NCBI RefSeq assembly: GCF_009834345.1
Contig: NZ_CP035042.1
Span: forward strand, 434,001 to 498,000
DNA: 64,000 bases
Reading direction: 5' to 3'
Origin: Billgrantia tianxiuensis
GTDB taxonomy: Bacteria > Pseudomonadota > Gammaproteobacteria > Pseudomonadales > Halomonadaceae
The notes beneath the pieces are model-generated. The model saw only the letters and a list, made by a program, of their open reading frames with translations, was not told where the DNA came from and ran no database searches. Shown here one piece after another: positions 19,101 to 26,803 of this stretch (the stretch's first letter is position 1; each line of letters opens with the position of its first letter). The position numbers and the translations under genes are program-made.

Positions 19101-19763
19101 AAAGGATCAACGCGGCGGCAACCGCGTCCGGTTCAGTGAGCTGCCGCACACGCAGCTCAGAAAAACTGGTTCAAGGAAAAGCTCGGCATCAACAGGTGAG
19201 CTGCCGCACACGCAGCTCAGAAAGTGTTCAGCCCCGAGGTGGGGCTGGCCCAGAGGTGAGCTGCCGCACACGCAGCTCAGAAAACGACTTGTCACCGACC
19301 CGGCCACCGGCGAGCGTGAGCTGCCGCACACGCAGCTCAGAAAAAGAAGCTGCTCAGCGGTTTCTGCGGTGATGAAGTGAGCTGCCGCACACGCAGCTCA
19401 GAAATTTCCGGCACCGCCAGCCGCGCGAACGTGAGCTGCCGCACACGCAGCTCAGAAAACAAGCCAACCGAAGAGGAGGACTGGTGCAGCGTGAGCTGCC
19501 GCATACGCAGCTCAGAAATCCAGGGTGTCGCACAGCACCGGGGCCACGGCGTGAGCTGCCGCACAAGCAGCTCAGAAAAGGGCAGCAGCGAAACGGCATA
19601 GCGAGGGGAAGTGAGCTGCCGCATACGCAGCTCAGAAATCGCGGGCTGCCCTGCGTACGTAGGGTTATGGTGTGAGCTGCCGCACAAGCAGCTCAGAAAG
19701 GCACGCGCGGAAGCTAGGCCGCTCAGGGGCTTTCGGTGAGCTGCCGCACAGGCAGCTAAGCAG
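13196..19763 (+). CRISPR. Type I-F CRISPR array, 110 repeats and 109 spacers
   Basis: A 28-base repeat recurs with an exact 60-base period from 13196 to 19316 (103 copies, spacers of 32 bases), followed by seven more copies at 19377, 19431, 19491, 19551, 19611, 19672 and 19736. The repeat starts GTGAGCTGCC and ends CAGCTCAGAAA; its handle CTCAGAAA resembles the I-F handle. All copies up to 19431 are identical by eye; the last six vary. The array is oriented like the cas genes, with the newest spacers at 13224. Distal spacers deviate in length (33, 26, 32, 32, 32, 33, 36). Because 60 is a multiple of 3 and the repeat lacks stops in several frames, long spurious ORFs cover the region. Confidence 0.99.
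19491..19763 (+). repeat. Degenerate trailer-end CRISPR repeats
   Basis: The last six repeats carry substitutions concentrated in the hairpin loop: position 14 C to T at 19491 and 19611, position 16 C to A at 19551 and 19672, and in the terminal repeat (19736-19763) position 16 C to G, 23 C to A, 26 A to C and 28 A to G. The terminal copy thereby contains GGCAGCTAAG, the canonical I-F sequence. This marks the old end of the array. Confidence 0.85.
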
Positions 19764-20766
19764 TATTGCTATCAAACTCCTCCGTATCGATCTCCGCCTG
19801 CAGCGCTTCGCCGTAGCGGGCGCCAGCGACCTGGTCCGGTGTCAGGATGGCGCTGAGTCTTTCCAGGGTGGTGGCGTCCAGGCGCAGGTCTTCGGCGGCG
19901 AGGTTTTCGCGCATGTGGGCGATGGAGCGGGTGCCGGGGATGGGGAGTACGTCGTCGCTCTGGGCCGTGAGCCAGGCGAGGGCGAGCTGGCCGGTGGTGA
20001 CTTCCCGTTCGCTGGCGATGGCCTGGAGTTTTTCCAGCTGGCGCAGGTTCTGCGGCAGGTTGTCGGTGCTGAAGCGCGGCATGCCGTGGCGCACGTCGTT
20101 CTCAGTGAGCTGGTTGGCGTCGGTCACGGCGCCGGCCAGGAAGCCGCGCCCCAACGGGCTGAAGGCGACCAGTGCGGTGTCGGCTTCGCGGCAGGCGTCG
20201 AGCAGGGCGATCTCGGGGTTGCGGGTCCACAGCGAGTATTCGGATTGCACGGCGGCAATGGGATGTTCGGTTCTGGCGCGGCGCAGGGTGGCGGCGGAGA
20301 TTTCCGAGAGCCCGATGGCGCCTATCTTGCCGTCTTCCACCAGCCTTGCCAGGGTGCCGACGCTCTCTTCGATGGGCACCTGGCGGTCCAGGCGGTGCAG
20401 GTAGTAGAGGTCGAGGTGGTCGGTGCGCAGCCGCTGGAGGCTCGCCTCGCACTGGCGTCGAATCGTCTCGGGGCGGCCGTCGATCACTTTCCTGCCGAGT
20501 TCGGGGTCCATAGCCATGCCGCACTTGCTGGCAAGGAAGATTCGATCGCGCTTGCCAGCCAGCGCTTTGCCTACCACCTGCTCGTTGGCAGTGGCACCGT
20601 AGAGGGTGGCGGTGTCGAAGTGGCGATAGCCCATCTCGAAGGCTTCTTCGAGGGCGCGCAGCGCCTCGGACTCGGGAACGGGGTTGCCGTAGCCGTGGGA
20701 GAGGTTCATGCAGCCCAGGCCGATGGTGGGCGAGGCCACTTCCTTGAGGCGTGAGAAGATCGTCAT
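19756..20766 (-). CDS. Aldo/keto reductase family oxidoreductase
   Basis: 336 residues from the ATG at 20766 (GGAG six bases upstream). The AKR fold is recognisable by FDTATLYG near residue 50 (catalytic Asp and Tyr), LASKCGM (Lys), DLYYLHRLD (His), IGLSEIS and AFSPLGRGFLAG, plus the C-terminal cofactor segment PIPGTRS. It resembles the YajO/AKR13-type NADP-dependent reductases; substrate unknown. The gene converges on the CRISPR array and its stop codon (19756-19758) and last codons lie inside the terminal repeat, so the array end and this gene share sequence. A longer open frame upstream (to 20943) is not supported by homology. Confidence 0.9.
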   Translation of the reverse strand: MTIFSRLKEVASPTIGLGCMNLSHGYGNPVPESEALRALEEAFEMGYRHFDTATLYGATANEQVVGKALAGKRDRIFLASKCGMAMDPELGRKVIDGRPETIRRQCEASLQRLRTDHLDLYYLHRLDRQVPIEESVGTLARLVEDGKIGAIGLSEISAATLRRARTEHPIAAVQSEYSLWTRNPEIALLDACREADTALVAFSPLGRGFLAGAVTDANQLTENDVRHGMPRFSTDNLPQNLRQLEKLQAIASEREVTTGQLALAWLTAQSDDVLPIPGTRSIAHMRENLAAEDLRLDATTLERLSAILTPDQVAGARYGEALQAEIDTEEFDSNTA

Positions 20767-20941
20767 GCAGGCTCCGGGTCGGGGGACAGGGCCCCTTATC
20801 ATGCCGAGCCGGGCTGCGGGCTCGCAAGTGAGGCGCTGCGCCCGGCACAATGGGCGAAGATGTTGCCACACAGGCTGGTGCGCTGATGCCGTGAGCCGGG
20901 TGCGGTATGCTGTAGCAATAGAGGCTTGCGAGGATCCATCC

Positions 20942-21532
20942 ATGTCTGATCAAACACCCTTCCAGCGTGCCATGGCCGAACTCGATGCCCTGCACGCTGA
21001 GGACCCGCGCCGTGTGGAGGTCGAGGGTGAATCCTTGCCCCTGGAGTTGTGGCATGCGGGGCGCATGAGCGCCTGGCTGAAGCGGGTGATGGCGGCGCCG
21101 AGCGAGCTGATCCAGATCGCCGTGCGGGCGCAGCATCTGCAGCGCTGGCAGGTGCCGCGAAATGAATATCCCGAAGGGCGGGTGGGTTATCTCACCTGGC
21201 GCCGCGATCAGGGCAAGCGGGCCGGTGACACCACGGCGCGGATGATGGAAGCGGCCGGCTACCCGGCCGAGGAGGCCGCCGAGGTCTCCCGCATGATCCG
21301 CAAGCAGGGCCTGGGTCGCGATCCGGGCACCCAGGCGGTGGAGGATTGCGCCTGCCTGGTGTTCCTCGAGAACTACTTCGCCGATTTCTCCAAGCAGGTG
21401 GAGCACGACCACCTGGTGCGCATCGTGCAGATGACCTGGAAGAAGATGTCGCCGCGCGCCCATGAACTCGCGCTGACGCTACCCATGAGCGACGAGGCGC
21501 GCGCCGTGGTGGAGGAGGCGCTGGCGGGGTAG
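20942..21532 (+). CDS. DUF4202 domain-containing protein
   Basis: 196 residues from ATG 20942. The sequence ELWHAGRMSAWLKRVMAAPSELIQIAVRAQHLQRWQVPRNEYPEGRVGYLTWRRD, followed by a helical region with QAVEDCACLVFLENYF, is what I recall of DUF4202 proteins, which look like small HD-type or ferritin-like helical proteins with conserved His residues. Function unknown. It is divergent from the aldo/keto reductase and shares the 175-base region between them. The upstream extension of the frame overlaps the reductase start and is not credible. Confidence 0.8.
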   Translation: MSDQTPFQRAMAELDALHAEDPRRVEVEGESLPLELWHAGRMSAWLKRVMAAPSELIQIAVRAQHLQRWQVPRNEYPEGRVGYLTWRRDQGKRAGDTTARMMEAAGYPAEEAAEVSRMIRKQGLGRDPGTQAVEDCACLVFLENYFADFSKQVEHDHLVRIVQMTWKKMSPRAHELALTLPMSDEARAVVEEALAG

Positions 21533-21591
21533 CTGATTCCCCAAAAGCGCCTTGGATCGTTCCCCTCGCGCACTCGCTCCATTTCAAGGTA

Positions 21592-21609
21592 CTGCATCGC
21601 GTGATGCAG
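21592..21609. repeat. Short hairpin between the DUF4202 gene and the Opu operon
   Basis: CTGCATC and GATGCAG form a perfect 7-base stem around GCGT, about 60 bases after the DUF4202 stop. No T run follows, so terminator activity is doubtful. The rest of 21533-21831 shows no gene; its last part is less GC-rich and should hold the promoter of the transporter operon. Confidence 0.35.
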
Positions 21610-21831
21610 GCCCTACCTGAAGGAGGTGGGTGCAGCTGCCGATACTGAAGGCGAGCCAATCCATGAACTCTTGTCTCTGCTCGGGCAGCCCAGGAGTTGT
21701 TCTAACCTCCTGCTGCGCTGCCAATGACAGGATTATGTTCCTTTGTGTCGCCTTTTGGTTAGTCTGTGTTGCTTCATGGCACTAGGATAGAGTCTAGCCT
21801 GCACCCAGCAAATCTAATAAGAGGCTACGTC

Positions 21832-22497
21832 ATGGAGCTGATGCATTTTACAATTGCTAATCTCGATCTGCTCGTGTCACGCACTATCGAGCATGTTGTA
21901 CTTGTCGGGATAGCAGTGGGCATCGCCACACTGACTGGAGTGCCGATCGGTATTGTCATCACCAAGAGTGAGCGCTTGGCTAAGCATGTGCTCTATGTTG
22001 CGTCTATCATTGTGACCATTCCCTCCATTGCACTTTTCGGCCTAATGATTCCGCTGCTCTCGGTTGTCGGGCATGGAATTGGCTATGTGCCTGCCATCAT
22101 TGCTGTCCTGCTCTACTCGCAGCTTCCTATCATCCGTAATACCTATACAGCGATCAATAATGTAAGTCCGGCATTGCGCGAGGCGGCACGGGGTGTTGGC
22201 ATGAGCCCCAATCAGCGCTTGCGCATGGTGGAAATTCCACTAGCCGTTCCGGTCATCATGGCGGGTGTTCGAACCGCCGTGGTGCTCAATATTGGCGTCA
22301 TGGCAATTGCCGCCTATATCGGCGCTGGAGGTCTTGGAACTTTCATCAGTCGTGGTATTTCTCAGTCCGACCCCCGTCAGTTAATAGTCGGTGCTGTGGC
22401 CGTCAGTCTGTTGGCTATCATTGTCGATTTTGCTTTGCTTTGTCTGCAGAAATACTTGACGCCAAAAGGGATGGAGGGAGTTCCCGCTGGGACCTGA
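21832..22497 (+). CDS. Osmolyte ABC transporter permease (OpuCB/YehW type)
   Basis: 221 residues with about five to six membrane spans. Family marks are the EAA-like loop NNVSPALREAARGVGMSPNQRLRMVEIPLAVPVIMAGVRTA and AAYIGAGGLGTFISRGISQ. It is an inner-membrane subunit of a glycine-betaine/choline/carnitine-type importer encoded with the next three genes. The start at 21832 is chosen because homology begins with FTIANLDLL and AGAGG lies upstream. Codon choice is visibly less GC-rich than in the following permease, so the two permeases probably have different histories rather than being a recent duplication. Confidence 0.88.
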   Translation: MELMHFTIANLDLLVSRTIEHVVLVGIAVGIATLTGVPIGIVITKSERLAKHVLYVASIIVTIPSIALFGLMIPLLSVVGHGIGYVPAIIAVLLYSQLPIIRNTYTAINNVSPALREAARGVGMSPNQRLRMVEIPLAVPVIMAGVRTAVVLNIGVMAIAAYIGAGGLGTFISRGISQSDPRQLIVGAVAVSLLAIIVDFALLCLQKYLTPKGMEGVPAGT

Positions 22498-22543
22498 TGT
22501 TCACTTCTCCTGACACCTCCATCCAATAATAAGGAATACTGAA

Positions 22544-23704
22544 ATGATTCGACTGGACAACTTGACCAAGGTCTTCGATACCCCTGAGGGTGCGGTGGTG
22601 GCCGCTGACCATATCAACATGGAAGTGTCTAGCGGAGAGGTCTGTATTCTGCTGGGGCCTTCGGGCTGCGGGAAGACGACCACGCTGAAGATGATCAACC
22701 GCATCATCAGGCCGACCTCCGGCAAGGTATTCATCGACGGTGAGGATACCACCGGCATGGATACCCAGACGCTGCGCCGCAATATCGGCTATGTGATCCA
22801 GCAGATTGGCTTGTTTCCCAACATGACGATCGAGGAGAACATTACCGTAGTGCCTCGGCTGCTCGGCTGGGACAAATCCAGGTATCGGGAGCGCGCCCGG
22901 GAGCTGATGGCAATGATCGCACTGGAGCCGGATGCCTTCCTGAGGCGTTACCCGAACGAGCTTTCCGGAGGGCAGCAGCAGCGAATCGGTGTGGCTCGGG
23001 CACTGGCGGCCGACCCGCCGGTTATGCTGATGGATGAGCCGTTCGGCGCCATCGATCCGATCAACCGGGCCGTAATACAGGACGAGTTCCTCAAAATGCA
23101 GCAGGAACTCAAGAAGACCATCATGTTCGTCAGTCATGATATCGACGAGGCGATCAAGATGGGTGATCGCATCGCTATCTTTCGTGAAGGCCACTTGGTC
23201 CAGTACGCCCCACCGGACGAGCTGCTGGCGGCGCCCAAGGATGCCTTCGTGGAGTCTTTCCTCGGTGAGGATCGGGCGTTGAAGCGTCTGAATCTCGTCA
23301 AGGTTCAGGAAGTGATCGGTGGGGAATTTGCCACCGTGACGCCCAGCGATAGCCTGGAGACCGCACTCAAGCGGCTCGATGACTATGGCTACCAGCACGC
23401 CATCGTCATGGTCAACGAAAAACGCCAGCCCATTGGCATCATTCCCCGCTCGGTGGCTCAAGCCAGCCGGGGCATCTGCCATGATCATGCGCAGCAAGTA
23501 CCGGCCACCGTGCATGTCGGTGATGACCTCCGCAAGGCAGTATCGCTGATGCTGGCCAACGATATGACCTGGCTCCCTTGCACCGATGACGCGGGGAGGC
23601 TCTGCGGGCAGATCACGCAGCGCGACATGACGCATCACCTGGGTGCCCGCTTTCGCTCTCAGCAGGATGCCTCACAGCCGACCAGCCTGTTGACGGAGGG
23701 GTGA
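22544..23704 (+). CDS. Osmolyte ABC transporter ATP-binding protein with C-terminal CBS domains (OpuCA/YehX type)
   Basis: 386 residues. The ATPase part has Walker A GPSGCGKTT (38-46), Q-loop, signature LSGGQQQR, Walker B MLMDEPFGAID and switch His in VSHD. From about residue 255 on there are two CBS motifs (VTPSDSLETALKRLDDYGYQHAIVMV and VHVGDDLRKAVSLMLANDMTWLPCTDDAGRLCGQITQRDM), which in OpuA/OpuC-type systems sense ionic strength or cyclic-di-AMP. It energises import of a compatible solute or related quaternary amine. The gene is four bases from the next permease. Confidence 0.92.
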   Translation: MIRLDNLTKVFDTPEGAVVAADHINMEVSSGEVCILLGPSGCGKTTTLKMINRIIRPTSGKVFIDGEDTTGMDTQTLRRNIGYVIQQIGLFPNMTIEENITVVPRLLGWDKSRYRERARELMAMIALEPDAFLRRYPNELSGGQQQRIGVARALAADPPVMLMDEPFGAIDPINRAVIQDEFLKMQQELKKTIMFVSHDIDEAIKMGDRIAIFREGHLVQYAPPDELLAAPKDAFVESFLGEDRALKRLNLVKVQEVIGGEFATVTPSDSLETALKRLDDYGYQHAIVMVNEKRQPIGIIPRSVAQASRGICHDHAQQVPATVHVGDDLRKAVSLMLANDMTWLPCTDDAGRLCGQITQRDMTHHLGARFRSQQDASQPTSLLTEG

Positions 23705-23708
23705 GCCG

Positions 23709-24452
23709 ATGCCCATCCAGACCCTGAAAGGGGCACTGCGCGCTCTGCTCCTGCTGGCCATCTTCTTCACCGGCGCATGGAGCCATGCCAGCGGCCTGAT
23801 CGATGATGTCCTGTTCTATCTGCCTGACATTCAGTTCCTGGCGGCTGAGCACCTTTGGCTGACCGCTGTCTCTGGCAGCCTGGCCATTTTAGTCGCCATC
23901 CCACTGGGCGTGCTGCTGTCGCGTCCCAGCATGGCACGCTGGGCTGAATCGGCGATGCAGATACTCAATGTTGGCACTACCATTCCGACCCTGGCAGTGC
24001 TGGCACTCTCCATGAGCCTTCTGGGGATTGGTGTGGTGCCCGCTATTTTCGGCTTGTTCGTCGCCACCTTGCTGCCGATTACGCGCAATACCTACGCCGG
24101 CCTCAAGGGAGTCTCGCCGGCCCTCAAGGAGGCGGCGGCTGGCATCGGAATGTCGCCTACTCAGCGCCTGCTTCGTGTCGAGCTGCCCAATGCGCTCTAC
24201 GTCATCTTCGCCGGTATCCGCACGGCGCTGGCTATCAACGTCGGGACGGTTCCTCTGGCCTTCCTGATCGGCGCTGGCGGCCTTGGGGAGCTGATCTTCA
24301 CCGGCATCGATCTCTATGACCCCGTCATGATGCTGGCCGGTGCCATTCCCACCGCGCTGCTGGCCATCTGCGTCGATGCCCTAGTTGCCGCCATCGCCTT
24401 TTTGGTGGTGCCTCGCGGTGTTAACCCCGCTCGTGCAGCAGCACATGCTTGA
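23709..24452 (+). CDS. Osmolyte ABC transporter permease (OpuCD/YehY type)
   Basis: 247 residues. The N-terminus looks like a signal anchor (LLLLAIFFTGAWSHASG); then several spans and the loop LKGVSPALKEAAAGIGMSPTQRLLRVELPNALYVIFAGIRTAL with FLIGAGGLGELIFTGI, closely parallel to the permease at 21832. The two permeases probably form the heterodimeric channel. It is inside the four-gene operon, between the ATPase and the binding protein. Confidence 0.9.
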   Translation: MPIQTLKGALRALLLLAIFFTGAWSHASGLIDDVLFYLPDIQFLAAEHLWLTAVSGSLAILVAIPLGVLLSRPSMARWAESAMQILNVGTTIPTLAVLALSMSLLGIGVVPAIFGLFVATLLPITRNTYAGLKGVSPALKEAAAGIGMSPTQRLLRVELPNALYVIFAGIRTALAINVGTVPLAFLIGAGGLGELIFTGIDLYDPVMMLAGAIPTALLAICVDALVAAIAFLVVPRGVNPARAAAHA

Positions 24453-24488
24453 GCGACATCCACAACAAACAACTCAAGGAACACCACC

Positions 24489-25373
24489 ATGCGCAGTAAA
24501 TTTCCCCCCTCTCTCATCGGGCTGGCTCTGGCCGGCGTTCTCTCCATCACCCACGCCTCCGATTTGGTGGTAGGTGGCAAGAACTTCACCGAGCAGCAGA
24601 TCATTGCCAGCATGACCGGCCAGTACCTGGAAAGCCTTGGCTATCAAGTGGATACTCGGGCTGGCATGGGCTCGGCGGTACTGCGCCAGGCACAGGAGAA
24701 CGGTCAGATTGACCTTTACTGGGAGTACACCGGCACTTCGCTGATCAGCTTCAACGGCATCAGTGAGAGACTTGGCCCGGAGGAGACCTACGCCACCGTG
24801 CAGGAGCTGGATGCAGAGAAGGGCCTCGTATGGTTGAACCCCTCTGCTGCCAACAATACTTACGCCTTGGCCATGCGCATTGGGGTGGCCGAAGAGCGAG
24901 GCATTCACTCTCTCTCCGATCTGGCCCGGGCCGTCAATGACGGTGAGCCGCTGAGCTTTGCTCTCAATGCCGAGTTCTATGCCCGAGACGATGGCTGGCG
25001 TCCACTTCAAGAGGCTTATGGCTTCCAGGTGGGCCGGCGCGATGTGAACCGTATGGATTCCGGTCTCGTCTATCAGGCACTGCGTGACGGACAAGTTGAT
25101 GTCGGCCTAGTCTTTGCCACCGATGGTCGCATCCCCGCGTTCGCCTTCAAGGTGCTGGAAGACGACCAAAACTTCTTTCCTGCCTATGCCCTGACCCCGG
25201 TGGTACGCCAGGAGACCCTCGAGGCTTTCCCGGAGCTGGAAGACCAGATGAACGACCTGTCGTCCCTGCTCGACGATGATGTCATGGCCGATCTTAACGC
25301 TCAGGTCGACGTGCGCCGCATGTCAGTCGAGGAAGTGGCGAAAACCTTTCTCGAGGAGCATGGCTTGCTCTGA
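24489..25373 (+). CDS. Osmolyte ABC transporter substrate-binding protein (OpuCC/OsmF type)
   Basis: 294 residues with an N-terminal signal peptide (LIGLALAGVLSITHAS). Characteristic segments are LVVGGKNFTEQQIIASMTGQYLESLGY, the DLYWEYTGTSL box, WLNPSAANNTYALAMR and DVGLVFATDGRI, all typical of the glycine-betaine/choline binding proteins of the OpuAC/ProX/OsmF group. It captures the solute in the periplasm for the two adjacent permeases. Because catabolic genes follow directly, the ligand may be a nutrient rather than only an osmoprotectant. Confidence 0.9.
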   Translation: MRSKFPPSLIGLALAGVLSITHASDLVVGGKNFTEQQIIASMTGQYLESLGYQVDTRAGMGSAVLRQAQENGQIDLYWEYTGTSLISFNGISERLGPEETYATVQELDAEKGLVWLNPSAANNTYALAMRIGVAEERGIHSLSDLARAVNDGEPLSFALNAEFYARDDGWRPLQEAYGFQVGRRDVNRMDSGLVYQALRDGQVDVGLVFATDGRIPAFAFKVLEDDQNFFPAYALTPVVRQETLEAFPELEDQMNDLSSLLDDDVMADLNAQVDVRRMSVEEVAKTFLEEHGLL

Positions 25374-25383
25374 CCTCCACCGG

Positions 25384-25412
25384 CCGGGGCCTCCACCGGA
25401 TGGCCCCGGTCT
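25384..25412 (+). terminator. Hairpin after the osmolyte transporter operon
   Basis: CCGGGGCC (25384-25391) and GGCCCCGG (25402-25409) form an 8-base stem with a 10-base loop just after the binding-protein gene. TCTT follows, so it is at best a weak or leaky terminator. Read-through into the MmgE/PrpD gene is plausible. Confidence 0.45.
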
Positions 25413-25446
25413 TCGATACGCATAGGGCGAACCGGGAGACAGTGAG

Positions 25447-26772
25447 ATGACCCCCGCTCCTGCACTGCTGGCCTGGCTGATCGGCCAGGATCCAGGGCGG
25501 CTGGCTGATGCTCATCTGGCGCAGGCCAAGCGCTGCCTGCTCGATCTGCTCGGCGTGGCCGCCGCCGCCACCCGAACGCCGCTGGCGAACAAGGCGAGAC
25601 GCTTCACTCTTAGCCAATATCCGGGCACTCGCCCCCTCCTGTTCTCCGAGGGGCGGGCCTCACCCTGCGGTGCCGCCCTGCATGGTGCCTGGCTAATCGA
25701 TGCCCTCGATGCCCATGATGGTCAGGCCCTGACCAAGGGCCACGCTGGGGTTGCGCTTCTTCCCGGATTGCTCGCCCTGCCCGAGGCCGAAACGCTCTCC
25801 GGGCGCGAGTGGCTGGGGCTGCTGGCAATGGGTTACGAGGTGGCGACCCGAGCAGGCATTGCGCTCCATGCCACTAGCCCGGATTACCATACGTCGGGCG
25901 CCTGGAACGCTATGGGCGTTTCCGCAGTGGCATCACGCCTGCTACGCCTTGATGCGCCGCGACTCCATCACGCCCTGGGTATCGCCGAATTCTATGGACC
26001 GCGCAGCCAGATGATGCGCTGCATCGATTCGCCCACCATGCTCAAGGACGGATCGGGGTGGGGAGCGCTGGCAGGGATTTCGTCCGCCCTGCTGGCACAG
26101 GACGGTTTCACTGGCGCTCCGGCGCTCTGCGTCAGCGCTCCGGAGGTGGCCCATTTGTGGGCAGATCTCGGAGCGCGCTGGTACCTCCACGAACAGTATT
26201 TCAAGCCCTATCCTGTTTGCCGCTGGGCCCAGCCCGCCGTCGAGGCGGTACGCTCACTGCGCGGTGCGGTAGGGGATCCGGCCCGGATCAGGCGCATCGA
26301 GATCGTCACCTTTCATGAGGCGAAGCGCCTGCATACGGTGCGCCCCCGCACCACGGAGGAGGCCCAGTACAGCCTACCCTGGGCGGTGGCCTGCGCCCTG
26401 CTTTCAGGCGGTATAGATGTCGAGTCTGTGACGACAGCCCTGGACGATGCCAGGCTGACGGCGCTGGCCGCTCGGGTCGATATTCAGGAGAGCGAGCTTT
26501 TCAATCGTCGCTTTCCGCGCGAGCGCTGGGCTATCGCCAGAGTCCATCTGGCCGACGGCCGTGTCGTAGAGAGTGAGCCGAGGGAAGCCCGAGGCGATCC
26601 GCATTCTCCCTTGTCTGATAAGGAGTTACACGCCAAGTTCCTGTCTCTGGCCGAACCGGTGCTCGGTGCCGATGCCCGGCGGTTGCTCGAGGTGGTATCG
26701 CGGCTCGAACAACTGCCCGCCGCGGCTCTGCTGCATTGCCTGCGCGCCCCTGACCCCGCTACCGTTGCCTGA
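25447..26772 (+). CDS. MmgE/PrpD family protein
   Basis: 441 residues. The family is recognised by AQAKRCLLDLLGVAAAATRTPLANKAR, the active-site region AAFxHG-like GAALHGAWLIDALDAHDG, HATSPDYHTSGAWNAMGVSAVASRLL, and WYLHEQYFKPYPVCRWAQPAVEAV. The family contains 2-methylcitrate dehydratase, aconitate decarboxylase and iminodisuccinate epimerase, that is, enzymes acting on small di- or tricarboxylates; which one applies here cannot be told. It has its own ribosome site (GGGAG) and is followed after 31 bases by a C-N hydrolase gene, so a shared pathway is likely. Confidence 0.85.
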   Translation: MTPAPALLAWLIGQDPGRLADAHLAQAKRCLLDLLGVAAAATRTPLANKARRFTLSQYPGTRPLLFSEGRASPCGAALHGAWLIDALDAHDGQALTKGHAGVALLPGLLALPEAETLSGREWLGLLAMGYEVATRAGIALHATSPDYHTSGAWNAMGVSAVASRLLRLDAPRLHHALGIAEFYGPRSQMMRCIDSPTMLKDGSGWGALAGISSALLAQDGFTGAPALCVSAPEVAHLWADLGARWYLHEQYFKPYPVCRWAQPAVEAVRSLRGAVGDPARIRRIEIVTFHEAKRLHTVRPRTTEEAQYSLPWAVACALLSGGIDVESVTTALDDARLTALAARVDIQESELFNRRFPRERWAIARVHLADGRVVESEPREARGDPHSPLSDKELHAKFLSLAEPVLGADARRLLEVVSRLEQLPAAALLHCLRAPDPATVA

Positions 26773-26803
26773 GGCTCGAGTCCTCCACTCTTTCGAGGTC
26801 ACC

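Noticed and set aside
13196..19700. Many long ORFs on both strands with repeating peptides such as SCRTRSSE, ELPHTQLR, LSCVCGSS and SELRVRQLT, which look like repeat proteins.
   Set aside because: They are translations of the CRISPR repeat; the 60-base period is a multiple of three and the repeat lacks stops in several frames. No ribosome sites or homology.
13224..19735. Possible self-targeting spacers.
   Set aside because: I compared several spacers with the genes in this window by eye and saw no match. A full search against the genome is needed and could not be run.
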